Notes: a model not told the origin generated them from the sequence alone. Counted from the stretch's first letter, positions 16,198 through 25,051 are shown. The stretch is 35,954 bases of DNA from Paenibacillaceae bacterium (GCA_015057775.1 SVDT01000012.1:1-35954), one strand, 5' to 3'. Translations and numbers: made by a program.

Positions 16198-19100
16198 TTA
16201 CGGACAAGCAAAATTCAATGGAATAGAAGGAGGAAAGAAAAGTGATGGAATCATACGTATTGCTCTATAAAGTATATATCCACCAACTCCGGCTCCAACT
16301 CCTATACCCACAGTTTTTGCTACCTTTTCCGCATTTTTCCCCTTTTCTGTACTCACTGATGGTACAACCACAGGTTCTTTCTTTGGTTTATTTACATACC
16401 CCCAATAAACCATTCCTGGCTCGTCAGGAAACGTGTAGTATCGAAGATTTTTATTAGGTTTCGTGGGGCAAGGTACCGTCCAGCCATTAGGATTAAATGT
16501 GGTTCCAGTTGCATCAATATTATTGATTCCCATAGTTCTCAGAGCCTGTATATATCCTTTCCTCTGTTGTGTTCCTGTTGGTTGTCCTGCATTATTCCAA
16601 AATGAATTATGATGATATTGCGATATAGGTTTTATTTCATAAACCTCTGCCATTCCACTTCCATTATTATTTAAATACATATCAATACTTCCGGTTCCGG
16701 TCATGCTATAGGGATATCCGGTCACTTTCTTCTCTACTTCACCATTTCCTGGATATCTTACCATAAAAATAGCTTGTAATACTTCATGAGCTTCCCTACC
16801 TTCCTTAGAAGTGTAATACCCCCATGGATCAACATATCCCAGAGGATTTTGAAAACAATAGTTATAGTAGTTTAAAGAAGCAGTAATACCCAGACTGCCT
16901 CCAAAGCTGTCATTACTGATAAATCTACCTATAGATGGCATATATTCTCTGGCCTGTGCGAAATAATTATTATTTTCTTCCTCTAACTGATATCCTGTAA
17001 ACCCAAAGGGCTGTAAACAAGGACTATCATCAAGAATATTTCCAAATTCATCATAGCTGTAACTTTCTAACACCGTACCATTATTCGCCAAATACCGAAT
17101 GGGGCTCCCAAGATCATCTAACCAAAAATACCTTTTTCCATAATTATCCCAGGTACCTGCTAAATTATCATCCCATATATAATTTTGTCCACCAGAATTT
17201 GTCTCTTTCCTTAACAAATTGTTATAACCACTTGTTAAATCGATTACGTACTTCGTTTTATCATAAACACCTGTTTTTCTTTTATCACTGCTCTTCCCTA
17301 TTCGAAATCCCAACCCATTGTATTCGTATTTTACACTCATACCATCATTATCTGTAAAATTTGTAAGTCTGTTTTTTTCGTCAAATTCATAACTATATGT
17401 TTCTTTTCCATTCTTAATAACTGAAATTAAATTTCCTCTTTTATCATAATTGTATTCTTTTCTCTCTCTTCCTTCTTCTTTTATAAGCTGGTTCGCAGAA
17501 TTGTATAAAAATATTGTTTTTTCACCACGTGCCTCGGTGCAGATACGGTTTCCATAAGCATCATATAGATAGTTAATATCCTTCTCACCATTCTTTTCAA
17601 TTCCTTCCAAACGATTTAGTTTGTCATAATAATAAATAGAATTATCACTTTTGGAATTCATACCTCTACGATAGCTTTTTATATTTTTTTTATTACCAAC
17701 CGCATCATAATTAATATAATATTCATCTATGGTTTCATCATAGATTGAATGAGTAAAATGGTTTAGTCTACCGGAAACATCGTAATTATAATTTGAAATA
17801 AGGCCGTTACCACATTTTTTATTAATTAGCTCATTTTTATCATTGTAGCAGTATTGGCTTATCCAGCCAGTTCCTTCTACTTTTGACAGGCGGTGACATT
17901 TATCATAGATATAATTAACACAACTTCCATCTGGATAAATTATCGCTTCTTTCTGATTATTAGCATTATATCTGTAATTAACTGTTTTCCCTTCGCTATC
18001 AGTAACCTGATTTATTCTCCCATATATATCATTATTTATTTTGGTTTTACCTGTACAATCATTAATCTCAATAAGCTGCCTGATAGAATTATATATAAAA
18101 TTAGTTTTTTTATCACTTCCATAGGATATTTCAGTAATCAGACCTGATAAATTATATTTATATTTTGTTTCATAACCATCTGAATCTATCATGCTTACAA
18201 GATTTCCGATTTCGTCATAATTATAATAATTAGTGTTACTTAAAGCATCTGTTATGGATTCAACTCTTCCTAACAAATCTCTTTTATATAAAATTGAGTG
18301 GTCTCTTTCTTTTTTTTGTCTGCTGTTTATATTTGTTATTTTGTCATACTCCATCTCCATTTTATCAGAAATTCCGCCACTTTGTTGGATAGAAATTAAA
18401 TCGCCTAAATTATCATATACGTATTGCGTTTTATTTCCAATGGCATCAATAATTTCTGTAAGCCTTTTTGTTGGAGAATATGAGTAGTTTGTCCTATTGC
18501 CGTTTCCGTCTACAATTGAAGTTACATTGCCTACCTCATCATATTCATAAACAATGCTCTCACCCAAATTACTTATAATACCCGTAAGCTGATTAAGTAT
18601 GTCGTATTCGTAATTTAATACATATCCGTTATTAATAATTTTTTCAGTTATGTTCTCATTTGCATCATATTTATAATCTTCACTAACTCCATTTGAATAT
18701 TCAATTCTCTTTAATAAACCTCCTTTATAATAAAAACATAGTGTCTCTAGTCCGTCTCCATCAATTATTTTTACAGGCAAATTCATATTATTGTAAACAT
18801 ATGTAAGCGTTCTTCCATAAATATCTGTTTCTTTTATAGTTCTACCCAATGCATCATATTGCGTAAGTATGCTTCTTCCGGCATTATCAGTAATTTTAAT
18901 AATCTTACCCTGGTAATTATACTCAAATGTTGTAAAGTTACCATCGGGTTCATAAATACCAATATTACGATTTAATGCATCATAAGAAAAGACAGTTTCA
19001 TTTCCCAAGGGGTCTATGATATTTGTCCTGTTGCCATTTCTATCATACTTAAATTTTGTTTTTCCTCCAGATCCATTATCAATACATTCCAATTGATTTA

Positions 19101-21153
19101 AGTGATTATAATAATATTGAATGCATCTGCCATTAGGTAGTGTTTTTTTAGTGAGCATGTTCATTGTATTGTACTCAGCTATAGTAATATTTCCCTCCTG
19201 ATCTATAAATTGATAAGGTTTATTACTATCATTATAATTCATTACTTGTTTACTTCCATCATAATCAATGATTAAAGTAAGCCTATTATCTTCATATACA
19301 AAAGATTTTCTTTTTCCCGCAGCATTTATTATGCTAACTAAATTATCCTGGTTATCATATTCATATTTTGTTATATTTTGATTTCCATCAACACTTTCAA
19401 TTATTCTATTTAATAAATCATACTTGTATTTACTGATACCGCCATTTCCTTCTTTGAATGATATCACATTTCCTTTGTGATCATATTGATAACAAATATC
19501 TGATTCATCAGGCTGTATAATTCTACTAATCATCTCTTTATCCTGATATAACACTTTAGTTGATATACCAAGCTGATTTATAATTTCCGTACAATTACCA
19601 TTACAGTCATAATTATATTTTAAGCAGCCATTGCCTGGATCTTTAACTTGAATTAACTGATTACTCGCATTATACGTCATATTTGTTTTCTGTCCCAGAG
19701 CATTTATTATCTGTGTAATATTCCCACGGTTGTCATATGCATATCGGGTAACGTTACCATTCTTGTCTGTATAACTGATTTTCTGGTTCTTGTCATTATA
19801 TGCAAACGTTTCCTCACCATCCTCATAAATAGTTCGAAGGTTACGCATCCGATTATCGCATTCATAAATGACCATATTACCATTCTGCTCTTTCATAAAG
19901 GTAAGATTATTTTTATCATCATAGCGCAGCTCTACCTCGCCACCATCTGGCATGATTTGTTTCACTACCCGGTCCGCACCATCATAATTGTTTTTCACTC
20001 CCGAAATTCCATTAGGTGTGACGATTTCATCTAACTTACCGTTCTCGTTATATTTATAGGTAAAGGTACTTCCTAAGGTATTTGTAAACCAGCGCAATTT
20101 GCCGTATTGATATTTTAAGCTGATCTTTCGCCCAGTATGGTCTTCCACATAGATTAGATTCTTTTCCTTGTTATATTTATACTTTAGCTGATCACCTGTA
20201 CCGTTTTCCACTCTCTCAAGGAGACCAGCCCCATCATATGTAAATGTTCGGCACTTTCCACTTTTATCTTTCTGAGTACGCAATCTTCCGTCGCAGTCGA
20301 ACTCATAAATTATTCCATCTTCCCTTTCGTACAAATAATTGCTTCCTGACTTATTTAATCTACCTCCATCTCCCATTACCGGAGCATAATCTCCATCTAA
20401 CTTCTTACGGTATGGAATCTCTCTGCCATCCTCCAGGATGATTCCAAGCAGGTCTTCACCGACAATCTTTACCAGACGCACCCCATAATTATGGCTCCAG
20501 CCCACTCCAATATCTCCCTGAGAACCGCAGTCCATTGCATTATAAAACAGCTTGAAACTTAAGGGCATGGCGCCATTAATAACAAGGTCTTCTTTTTCAT
20601 AAATATAATTCCCTGTATTCATATTAATTGGGTCCTTGCCAAAAACGTGGCAGAGCATATTTTTCCCAGCGGTCCAGCGGACTACATTTTGATAACGTTT
20701 CAAAAAAGCAGCCCAGTTTATTGCTCCGTCATACCCCTGACCTGATGTGACTGGAATTATGATTCCTCCCTTTTTGCACATTAAAACAGAACTCATACTA
20801 ATTGCATCTTCTCCGCCAACCATTTCTGCCTTTGTGGCTGATACTGTAGTATTTTCCCATTTTTCAACCAGATCCATAAAACCCTCACACTGATGAGTAT
20901 CCTGATTCTTCTTACATTCACCAAAATAAGGAATATTAACACATGCTTTACAATCCTTGCAGTTCGCTTTCTGCTTTCCACCACTGGTATAGTTATGATT
21001 TTCCGGTAACTTAAGCTGTGTAATACAACTACCATTGACACACATTAATTTTGCTCCTTCTACCAGATACTGTGTACTGTCAGTGGATTTCTTATCCTGA
21101 TTAAAAATATTCCCCAGTCCAAATCCTAAATTCAATTTTCCTGTGTCACTCAT
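16198..21153 (-). CDS. PAAR-like (DUF4280) Rhs-repeat polymorphic toxin with C-terminal nuclease-like domain
   Basis: 1651 residues. N-terminus about 28-145: PAAR-like DUF4280-type spike tip with CVNIPYFGEC and MCKKGG. Next comes a DUF6531-like entry with DPINMNTGNYIY, then some forty YD-type Rhs repeats (about 260-1330) that form the usual cocoon. The Rhs core end shows RYLANNGTVLESYSYDEFGN and YNYCFQNPLGYVDPWG; the DPWG at 1442-1445 marks the toxin boundary. The tip (1446-1595) has GSIDMY (Asp1491) and VYEIKP (Glu1506, Lys1508), which fits a PD-(D/E)XK nuclease; this is inferred. A hydrophobic glycine-rich tail, VGIGVGAGVGGYILYRAI, lies at about 1613-1635. Start: ATG with AGGGGGA upstream. 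GC falls sharply downstream of about 19,700. Confidence 0.9.
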   Translation of the reverse strand: MSDTGKLNLGFGLGNIFNQDKKSTDSTQYLVEGAKLMCVNGSCITQLKLPENHNYTSGGKQKANCKDCKACVNIPYFGECKKNQDTHQCEGFMDLVEKWENTTVSATKAEMVGGEDAISMSSVLMCKKGGIIIPVTSGQGYDGAINWAAFLKRYQNVVRWTAGKNMLCHVFGKDPINMNTGNYIYEKEDLVINGAMPLSFKLFYNAMDCGSQGDIGVGWSHNYGVRLVKIVGEDLLGIILEDGREIPYRKKLDGDYAPVMGDGGRLNKSGSNYLYEREDGIIYEFDCDGRLRTQKDKSGKCRTFTYDGAGLLERVENGTGDQLKYKYNKEKNLIYVEDHTGRKISLKYQYGKLRWFTNTLGSTFTYKYNENGKLDEIVTPNGISGVKNNYDGADRVVKQIMPDGGEVELRYDDKNNLTFMKEQNGNMVIYECDNRMRNLRTIYEDGEETFAYNDKNQKISYTDKNGNVTRYAYDNRGNITQIINALGQKTNMTYNASNQLIQVKDPGNGCLKYNYDCNGNCTEIINQLGISTKVLYQDKEMISRIIQPDESDICYQYDHKGNVISFKEGNGGISKYKYDLLNRIIESVDGNQNITKYEYDNQDNLVSIINAAGKRKSFVYEDNRLTLIIDYDGSKQVMNYNDSNKPYQFIDQEGNITIAEYNTMNMLTKKTLPNGRCIQYYYNHLNQLECIDNGSGGKTKFKYDRNGNRTNIIDPLGNETVFSYDALNRNIGIYEPDGNFTTFEYNYQGKIIKITDNAGRSILTQYDALGRTIKETDIYGRTLTYVYNNMNLPVKIIDGDGLETLCFYYKGGLLKRIEYSNGVSEDYKYDANENITEKIINNGYVLNYEYDILNQLTGIISNLGESIVYEYDEVGNVTSIVDGNGNRTNYSYSPTKRLTEIIDAIGNKTQYVYDNLGDLISIQQSGGISDKMEMEYDKITNINSRQKKERDHSILYKRDLLGRVESITDALSNTNYYNYDEIGNLVSMIDSDGYETKYKYNLSGLITEISYGSDKKTNFIYNSIRQLIEINDCTGKTKINNDIYGRINQVTDSEGKTVNYRYNANNQKEAIIYPDGSCVNYIYDKCHRLSKVEGTGWISQYCYNDKNELINKKCGNGLISNYNYDVSGRLNHFTHSIYDETIDEYYINYDAVGNKKNIKSYRRGMNSKSDNSIYYYDKLNRLEGIEKNGEKDINYLYDAYGNRICTEARGEKTIFLYNSANQLIKEEGRERKEYNYDKRGNLISVIKNGKETYSYEFDEKNRLTNFTDNDGMSVKYEYNGLGFRIGKSSDKRKTGVYDKTKYVIDLTSGYNNLLRKETNSGGQNYIWDDNLAGTWDNYGKRYFWLDDLGSPIRYLANNGTVLESYSYDEFGNILDDSPCLQPFGFTGYQLEEENNNYFAQAREYMPSIGRFISNDSFGGSLGITASLNYYNYCFQNPLGYVDPWGYYTSKEGREAHEVLQAIFMVRYPGNGEVEKKVTGYPYSMTGTGSIDMYLNNNGSGMAEVYEIKPISQYHHNSFWNNAGQPTGTQQRKGYIQALRTMGINNIDATGTTFNPNGWTVPCPTKPNKNLRYYTFPDEPGMVYWGYVNKPKKEPVVVPSVSTEKGKNAEKVAKTVGIGVGAGVGGYILYRAIRMIPSLFFPPSIPLNFACP

Positions 21154-21195
21154 TAAGGTTCCCCCTATCTTTTGTTCTTTTATCTATCCCTTCTA

Positions 21196-21741
21196 TTACA
21201 GCCTATTAAACGCTCCATCAATCAAACAAATCTCTTTTAGTTCCAATCCAATAATATTTCTTTCCAGCAGGCTTTCCGCCAGATCCATTCGAATAACGAT
21301 CACATTCTCCGCTCCAACTCTGACACGAAACAATGGAGTCCCTCTCATTTTACTCCGATCCAAAATAAGTTCCCGCTGCCCAGGTCCCGGCTTTTGCGCC
21401 AGACAGTCCTCTTCTTCCAGCACCGGACTAAAGTAAGAAGCACATTCTTCTTTATCTGTATCGAAAAGTACAAAAAACAGAAATGGAATATTGGAATCGT
21501 ATAAGCCAATTACTTCCATAGCTGCCCTTGATAGCAGAAAAACAGGTTTCTCAATGATATCGGGAAATATTCCATCTATACCAAGCTTTGCATTTAGCAA
21601 TACATAAGAAGGCATGTTCTGATACTCCTTCCTGTTTAGTTTCCTTACATCAATAGACTGGTTAACATTCATAATCTGCAAAAGGGGATTCTTTTCTTCG
21701 TTGGTCAGTATAAAATATTTTAAGTTTCCCTGGTACGCCAT
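21196..21741 (-). CDS. Conserved-looking protein of the toxin cassette, Imm11-like resemblance
   Basis: 181 residues, soluble, no signal peptide. The layout resembles the Imm11 (DUF1629) family: a PSYVLLNAK strand, PVFLLSRAAMEVIGLYD, PFLFFVLFD, YFSPVLEEEDCL and a C-terminal DLAESLLERNIIGLELKEI. The resemblance is weak and unverified. Its ATG has GGGGGAGA just upstream, and its first 22 bases overlap the end of the preceding gene, so the two are coupled. It lies between the second VgrG-like gene and the Rhs gene, where type VI systems carry effector adaptors, so it may be an adaptor or an additional immunity protein. No function is assigned. Confidence 0.6.
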   Translation of the reverse strand: MAYQGNLKYFILTNEEKNPLLQIMNVNQSIDVRKLNRKEYQNMPSYVLLNAKLGIDGIFPDIIEKPVFLLSRAAMEVIGLYDSNIPFLFFVLFDTDKEECASYFSPVLEEEDCLAQKPGPGQRELILDRSKMRGTPLFRVRVGAENVIVIRMDLAESLLERNIIGLELKEICLIDGAFNRL

Positions 21742-22289
21742 ATAATCTCCCCCTCTCCCTGATACCTGCCGAAAAAGGCAGAAAAGTCTTTTGCCTTTCC
21801 TGCCCTTTGAAAGGCTTCTGTTTCCATTATTTCATCTGCCAGGTCCGCGCACAGCTGACGTACGGCCGCATAGTAATATTCCACACAAACTCTGCGGACC
21901 GCGTCCTCCTCATACCTCCAGATCCTGGGATACTTTTTCCTTAAATCTACCATTACTGATTTCATATCATCCTCAAAGCACTCAAAAAAGCCGGATGGAC
22001 GCCAGTACAATTCCACTGGATCCGGATCAAAATAAAATTCGTTATTATATAAAGACAACAAAAACTCATAGCTTCCTGTTTGCAGACTGGTATTGAGATA
22101 ACAGATCCCAAGCCAGGACCACTTTTTCTCTTTCTTTGCCGCCTCTTCTAATAACTGAACGAAAGGCTCCAAAGCCTGCTTCCTCCACTCTTTGTTCTGG
22201 TAATCAAGTTCCAGCCTGCGGCACTTTAATATAAATATCTTATCTTCCGCATTTTGGGCGGCTTTTTCCAGTTCTTTTATCCGACCCAT
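21720..22289 (-). CDS. Unrecognised helical protein of the toxin cassette
   Basis: 189 residues from the ATG at 22289, which has AGGAGG eight bases upstream; a GTG three bases earlier is less well spaced. It is predicted mainly alpha-helical, rich in Glu, Lys, Arg and aromatic residues, with an N-terminal charged coiled-coil-like stretch (GRIKELEKAAQNAEDKI) and a WRPSGFFECFEDDMKSV segment. There is no signal peptide or membrane segment and no family I recognise. It starts 15 bases after the VgrG-like gene and overlaps the next gene, so it is part of the same transcript. Effector adaptor or chaperone is the natural guess from context. Confidence 0.65.
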   Translation of the reverse strand: MGRIKELEKAAQNAEDKIFILKCRRLELDYQNKEWRKQALEPFVQLLEEAAKKEKKWSWLGICYLNTSLQTGSYEFLLSLYNNEFYFDPDPVELYWRPSGFFECFEDDMKSVMVDLRKKYPRIWRYEEDAVRRVCVEYYYAAVRQLCADLADEIMETEAFQRAGKAKDFSAFFGRYQGEGEIIWRTRET

Positions 22290-22304
22290 CACACTTCCTC
22301 CTGT

Positions 22305-23705
22305 TTACTGTACTTTCAGTTCCCCTCCAGTAAAAGAGATGCCCTGTTCTATATTAATACTGGTTGTCTTCTGCTTTATATTGACGGAATCTGTTCCTGC
22401 TGCAATGAGAGAGCCAGTTTCACTTGAAATAGTAAGGTCATCTTTTGCCTTTAATACAATATCATTCTGGCTGACGATATGGACTCCTTTGGCATCACTT
22501 AGTTCTATTTTGGTTCCCTGGTTATTGGTAATTACAATGGAATCTGGAGTAAAACGAATCTCCTTCTGGTATTTATTCTTAATAATTTTGTGCTCTGGAT
22601 TTTTACGATCAGAACTTTGTGTATCAAGATGAACCGAACTTATCACATATGCTTCTTCTTCCTTTTGTTCCGGTATATGGAGCCGGACAGCATCCCCCAC
22701 CTCCGGCATACAGTACCAGCCGGTTCCGTCAGGGGTAGAATAAACGGTAGAGTATGGATACCACAGATTAATTTTCTGATCCTGATTCTCATCCTTACTG
22801 ATCTTCACCATCACCTTATCTTCTTTTACCTTTATAACTTCTGCCGGGAAAGAACAGCCGGCACGGTCTTTCTCCCGGTATTCCGGAAAATCCATACCAG
22901 ATCTGGATTTTAAGTGACATGTATGCAGCATTTCACCTCTTTCATACCTGCTTTCTATTTTCCAGACAAAGAGTTGCATTCCATCTATTGAAATCTGGTC
23001 ACCAATCTGGTAATCCTCCCGGCTTTGTATCACATACTCCAGACAGGAGGCTTCCCGCATTTGCGTTAATCCCTGACTCCGTTTCTTTTGATAATCCATC
23101 AGATTCTTTTTAACAGCGTATTTGGCAAACTTGGGGAGTTCATAACTCTCTCCCTTTGGTAAATCGTAAAAATACTTAACCCCGTTTATTCTGGTACTCG
23201 GCACAAGGAAGCTGTGAAACCCTGCCGCTATCCTCTTTAAAAATTCCCAGTCTGTCTCCCTGTGCTGCAGCACCAGTTTTCCGGTCTTATCCGTCAGGGG
23301 ACGATTCTTTATAATGCCCGAATTCTCATAGCTTCCCGTAATTTGTCCGAAAATTGCTTCATATGTAACTGTGCCATCCTGAAAGGTTCTGAAGTGTGAT
23401 TTCAGATCCATAAAATAGGTACCTGTTGTAAGCTCTAATGTCATCTTTTTCTGATCATTTACCTGTTCCACGGAAAAGCCGGTAACTACTCCCCAGAAAA
23501 GTGTCTGTACGTCACCCTCTTCCCCCACTTCTTCAATCTTCTCCCATACATCGCCAGTCAGCTGCTTTAAATAGATATCTTCATCCTCATCTGCGATATA
23601 CCCGCTTACCACAGCTGTTCCATGCTCATTAATCTGCCTGTTTACCATAAGCTCTCTGACCTCAATAAACTGAATCGGTCCTGTTTTTAAATTATATTCT
23701 TTCAC
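22305..23705 (-). CDS. VgrG/gpD-like spike protein (second copy)
   Basis: 466 residues. The N-terminal half resembles phage late-control D / gp27, with HRETDWEFLKRIAAGF (about 150), a signature shared with the other VgrG-like protein of the cassette. An OB-fold gp5-like segment (about 285-355) contains NLWYPYSTVY and GWYCMPEVGDAVRLHIP. The C-terminus (about 375-466) is short alternating repeats (IVITNNQGTKIELSD, IVLKAKDDLTISSETG) that suggest a beta-helical needle. The start is the GTG at 23705: AGAGGAGGAAGA lies just upstream, whereas an in-frame ATG at 23735 would place the ribosome binding site inside the gene. The first 14 bases overlap the preceding gene. In type VI or eCIS machines such a trimer carries the PAAR tip and effector. 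Confidence 0.85.
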   Translation of the reverse strand: MKEYNLKTGPIQFIEVRELMVNRQINEHGTAVVSGYIADEDEDIYLKQLTGDVWEKIEEVGEEGDVQTLFWGVVTGFSVEQVNDQKKMTLELTTGTYFMDLKSHFRTFQDGTVTYEAIFGQITGSYENSGIIKNRPLTDKTGKLVLQHRETDWEFLKRIAAGFHSFLVPSTRINGVKYFYDLPKGESYELPKFAKYAVKKNLMDYQKKRSQGLTQMREASCLEYVIQSREDYQIGDQISIDGMQLFVWKIESRYERGEMLHTCHLKSRSGMDFPEYREKDRAGCSFPAEVIKVKEDKVMVKISKDENQDQKINLWYPYSTVYSTPDGTGWYCMPEVGDAVRLHIPEQKEEEAYVISSVHLDTQSSDRKNPEHKIIKNKYQKEIRFTPDSIVITNNQGTKIELSDAKGVHIVSQNDIVLKAKDDLTISSETGSLIAAGTDSVNIKQKTTSINIEQGISFTGGELKVQ

Positions 23706-24279
23706 ATTCTTCCTCCTCTGTCTGTATTGTCTCAAGCATACGAAGGATCACCGGCCTCCATTTATCGTAATCCTTAAATATGCAGTAAAAGGTTCCAACC
23801 ATCATTTTTCTGTCAGAAAGGATCAGAAACATCATGTTATAGACCCGTTCATCGGCAGCAAAGCTTTTGTAATCAAACCACACCATAGGAACATTGCCGG
23901 AAATATTTCCCTGATCATAGAAAACGTTTTTTTCATCTGCGCGCTTTAAAATTTGTATCATTTGTTCCCTCTCATGATACAGATCAAGAACGTAAGTCTT
24001 CTTTTCCAGAATTGCCGTCTGGAAGGTTAGTCCTGAATGGGCAGAGGGATTGATTAATACCAGCTCCGGGCGGTTTTTTGAAAAAAAGATGGAAGCGCTT
24101 TTATCCTCATCTGCTTCAAAAAAACCATCGGGAATGTCCATTGCAATACCCAGACTGGGAAACCACTTCAACTTTTTTGATCGGTCAGCCCGTTCCTGTG
24201 TCTCCTGTTTTATCTTATTAATCTCTCTTTGAAGCTGCAAAAATATCTTATCAATATCGTTATCATTTATCTCTTCCAT
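23692..24279 (-). CDS. DcrB/Mog1-like protein, candidate EagR-type chaperone (second copy)
   Basis: 195 residues from the ATG at 24279 (AGGAGTGAG upstream; the longer frame from 24333 lacks a site). A charged helical N-terminus (about 1-45) precedes a domain with the strand-helix pattern of the DcrB/PsbP/Mog1 fold (DUF1795-like): LGIAMDIPDGFFE, then PELVLINPSAHSGLTFQ, a long helix, VPMVWFDYKSF, MMFLILSDRKMMVGTFYC and a C-terminal helix RPVILRMLETI. EagR chaperones of Rhs effectors in Gram-negative type VI systems have this fold. The fold call is pattern-based, and a chaperone role is inferred from the neighbouring VgrG-like and Rhs genes. Confidence 0.6.
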   Translation of the reverse strand: MEEINDNDIDKIFLQLQREINKIKQETQERADRSKKLKWFPSLGIAMDIPDGFFEADEDKSASIFFSKNRPELVLINPSAHSGLTFQTAILEKKTYVLDLYHEREQMIQILKRADEKNVFYDQGNISGNVPMVWFDYKSFAADERVYNMMFLILSDRKMMVGTFYCIFKDYDKWRPVILRMLETIQTEEEECERI

Positions 24280-24307
24280 TATCTCACTCCTGACCGTTTG
24301 CGAACTA

Positions 24308-24826
24308 CTATGCAGTTTCCTCCAGCGTATCAAAAAAATACTTTAACAGTGCCTCCCATTTCAAACGATCCTGTTCCGGAAAAGTTGCCGTGACAAGTAA
24401 CATCCGATTATGAACTGATAAGACCGCTTTTACGTGCTGACTGCTCTCTCCCGCCTCTTCCAGTACCATGGTAAACCAGCCACACTGGAATTTCCCCTTA
24501 TCGTATCGATGAACCGGAGATAATTCATTTCTTGGATAAATACTGCTGATATATTCTCTAACTGCTTCTGCAGCGATTCCCGTTTCATCCGGTCCCAGCT
24601 CCTTATCTATCATTTGAAACGTCATTTGACATTCCCCTGTATCATCTGCGAAAATCATTTCCGGACGATCCTCATATGGATAATATGCTTCCTTCCCGTT
24701 ATCTGACATCTCTTTTAGCAAAACCGGAATTCTGGCTGTTAAGATTCCATTAACAAGTTTAATTTCTTGCATCAAAACCGGTTCCTGGAGGCAGCCTTCC
24801 GTATTTTCATCATATAATAAATTCAT
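24308..24826 (-). CDS. DcrB/Mog1-like protein, candidate EagR-type chaperone (first copy)
   Basis: 172 residues; ATG with AGGAG eight bases upstream. It has the same order of elements as its downstream neighbour: LVNGILTARIPVLLKEM, then RPEMIFADDTGECQMTFQM, a helix AAEAVREYISSIY, FQCGWFTMVLEEA, VKAVLSVHNRMLLVTATFP and a final helix WEALLKYFFDTLEE. Identity to that neighbour is low, so they are probably old paralogues or heterodimer partners rather than a recent duplication. No signal peptide, unlike DcrB itself, which argues for a cytoplasmic role. Fold and role are inferred. Confidence 0.6.
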   Translation of the reverse strand: MNLLYDENTEGCLQEPVLMQEIKLVNGILTARIPVLLKEMSDNGKEAYYPYEDRPEMIFADDTGECQMTFQMIDKELGPDETGIAAEAVREYISSIYPRNELSPVHRYDKGKFQCGWFTMVLEEAGESSQHVKAVLSVHNRMLLVTATFPEQDRLKWEALLKYFFDTLEETA

Positions 24827-24841
24827 CTGTTACACTCCTGT

Positions 24842-25051
24842 TTACCCTCTGCTTTGAAAACTGATGCCGAAATCTGCTATGATCTGATTTCTTTTATTCA
24901 AACGATCCTGTGCTTTCGCCTGCTCTGACTGGAATACCTTCTGTTCTAAGACAGCTGCTGCGTCAAGCTGGCTGCTGATTGCATTCAGCCGGTTGACTTT
25001 TTCAATTAAAGGACTTTTTCCAACTCCGCCGACTTTAATGGTCTTACTCAT
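24842..25051 (-). CDS. Small helical protein between the VgrG-like and chaperone-like genes
   Basis: 69 residues; ATG with GGGGGTGA seven bases upstream. The sequence is almost entirely helix-forming, with heptad-like spacing in LIEKVNRLNAISSQLDAAAV and LEQKVFQSEQAKAQDRLNKR, and ends in FGISFQSRG. No signal peptide or family was recognised. It lies 41 bases after the first VgrG-like gene and 15 bases before the next, so it is cotranscribed. Possible roles are a small structural piece of the spike or a secretion-targeting partner; none is shown. Confidence 0.6.
   Translation of the reverse strand: MSKTIKVGGVGKSPLIEKVNRLNAISSQLDAAAVLEQKVFQSEQAKAQDRLNKRNQIIADFGISFQSRG

Noticed and set aside
16198..21153. 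Rhs repeats as a DNA repeat array or CRISPR-like structure
   Set aside because: The periodicity is at protein level (YD-type repeats); the DNA units differ and no exact repeated spacer-repeat pattern is present.
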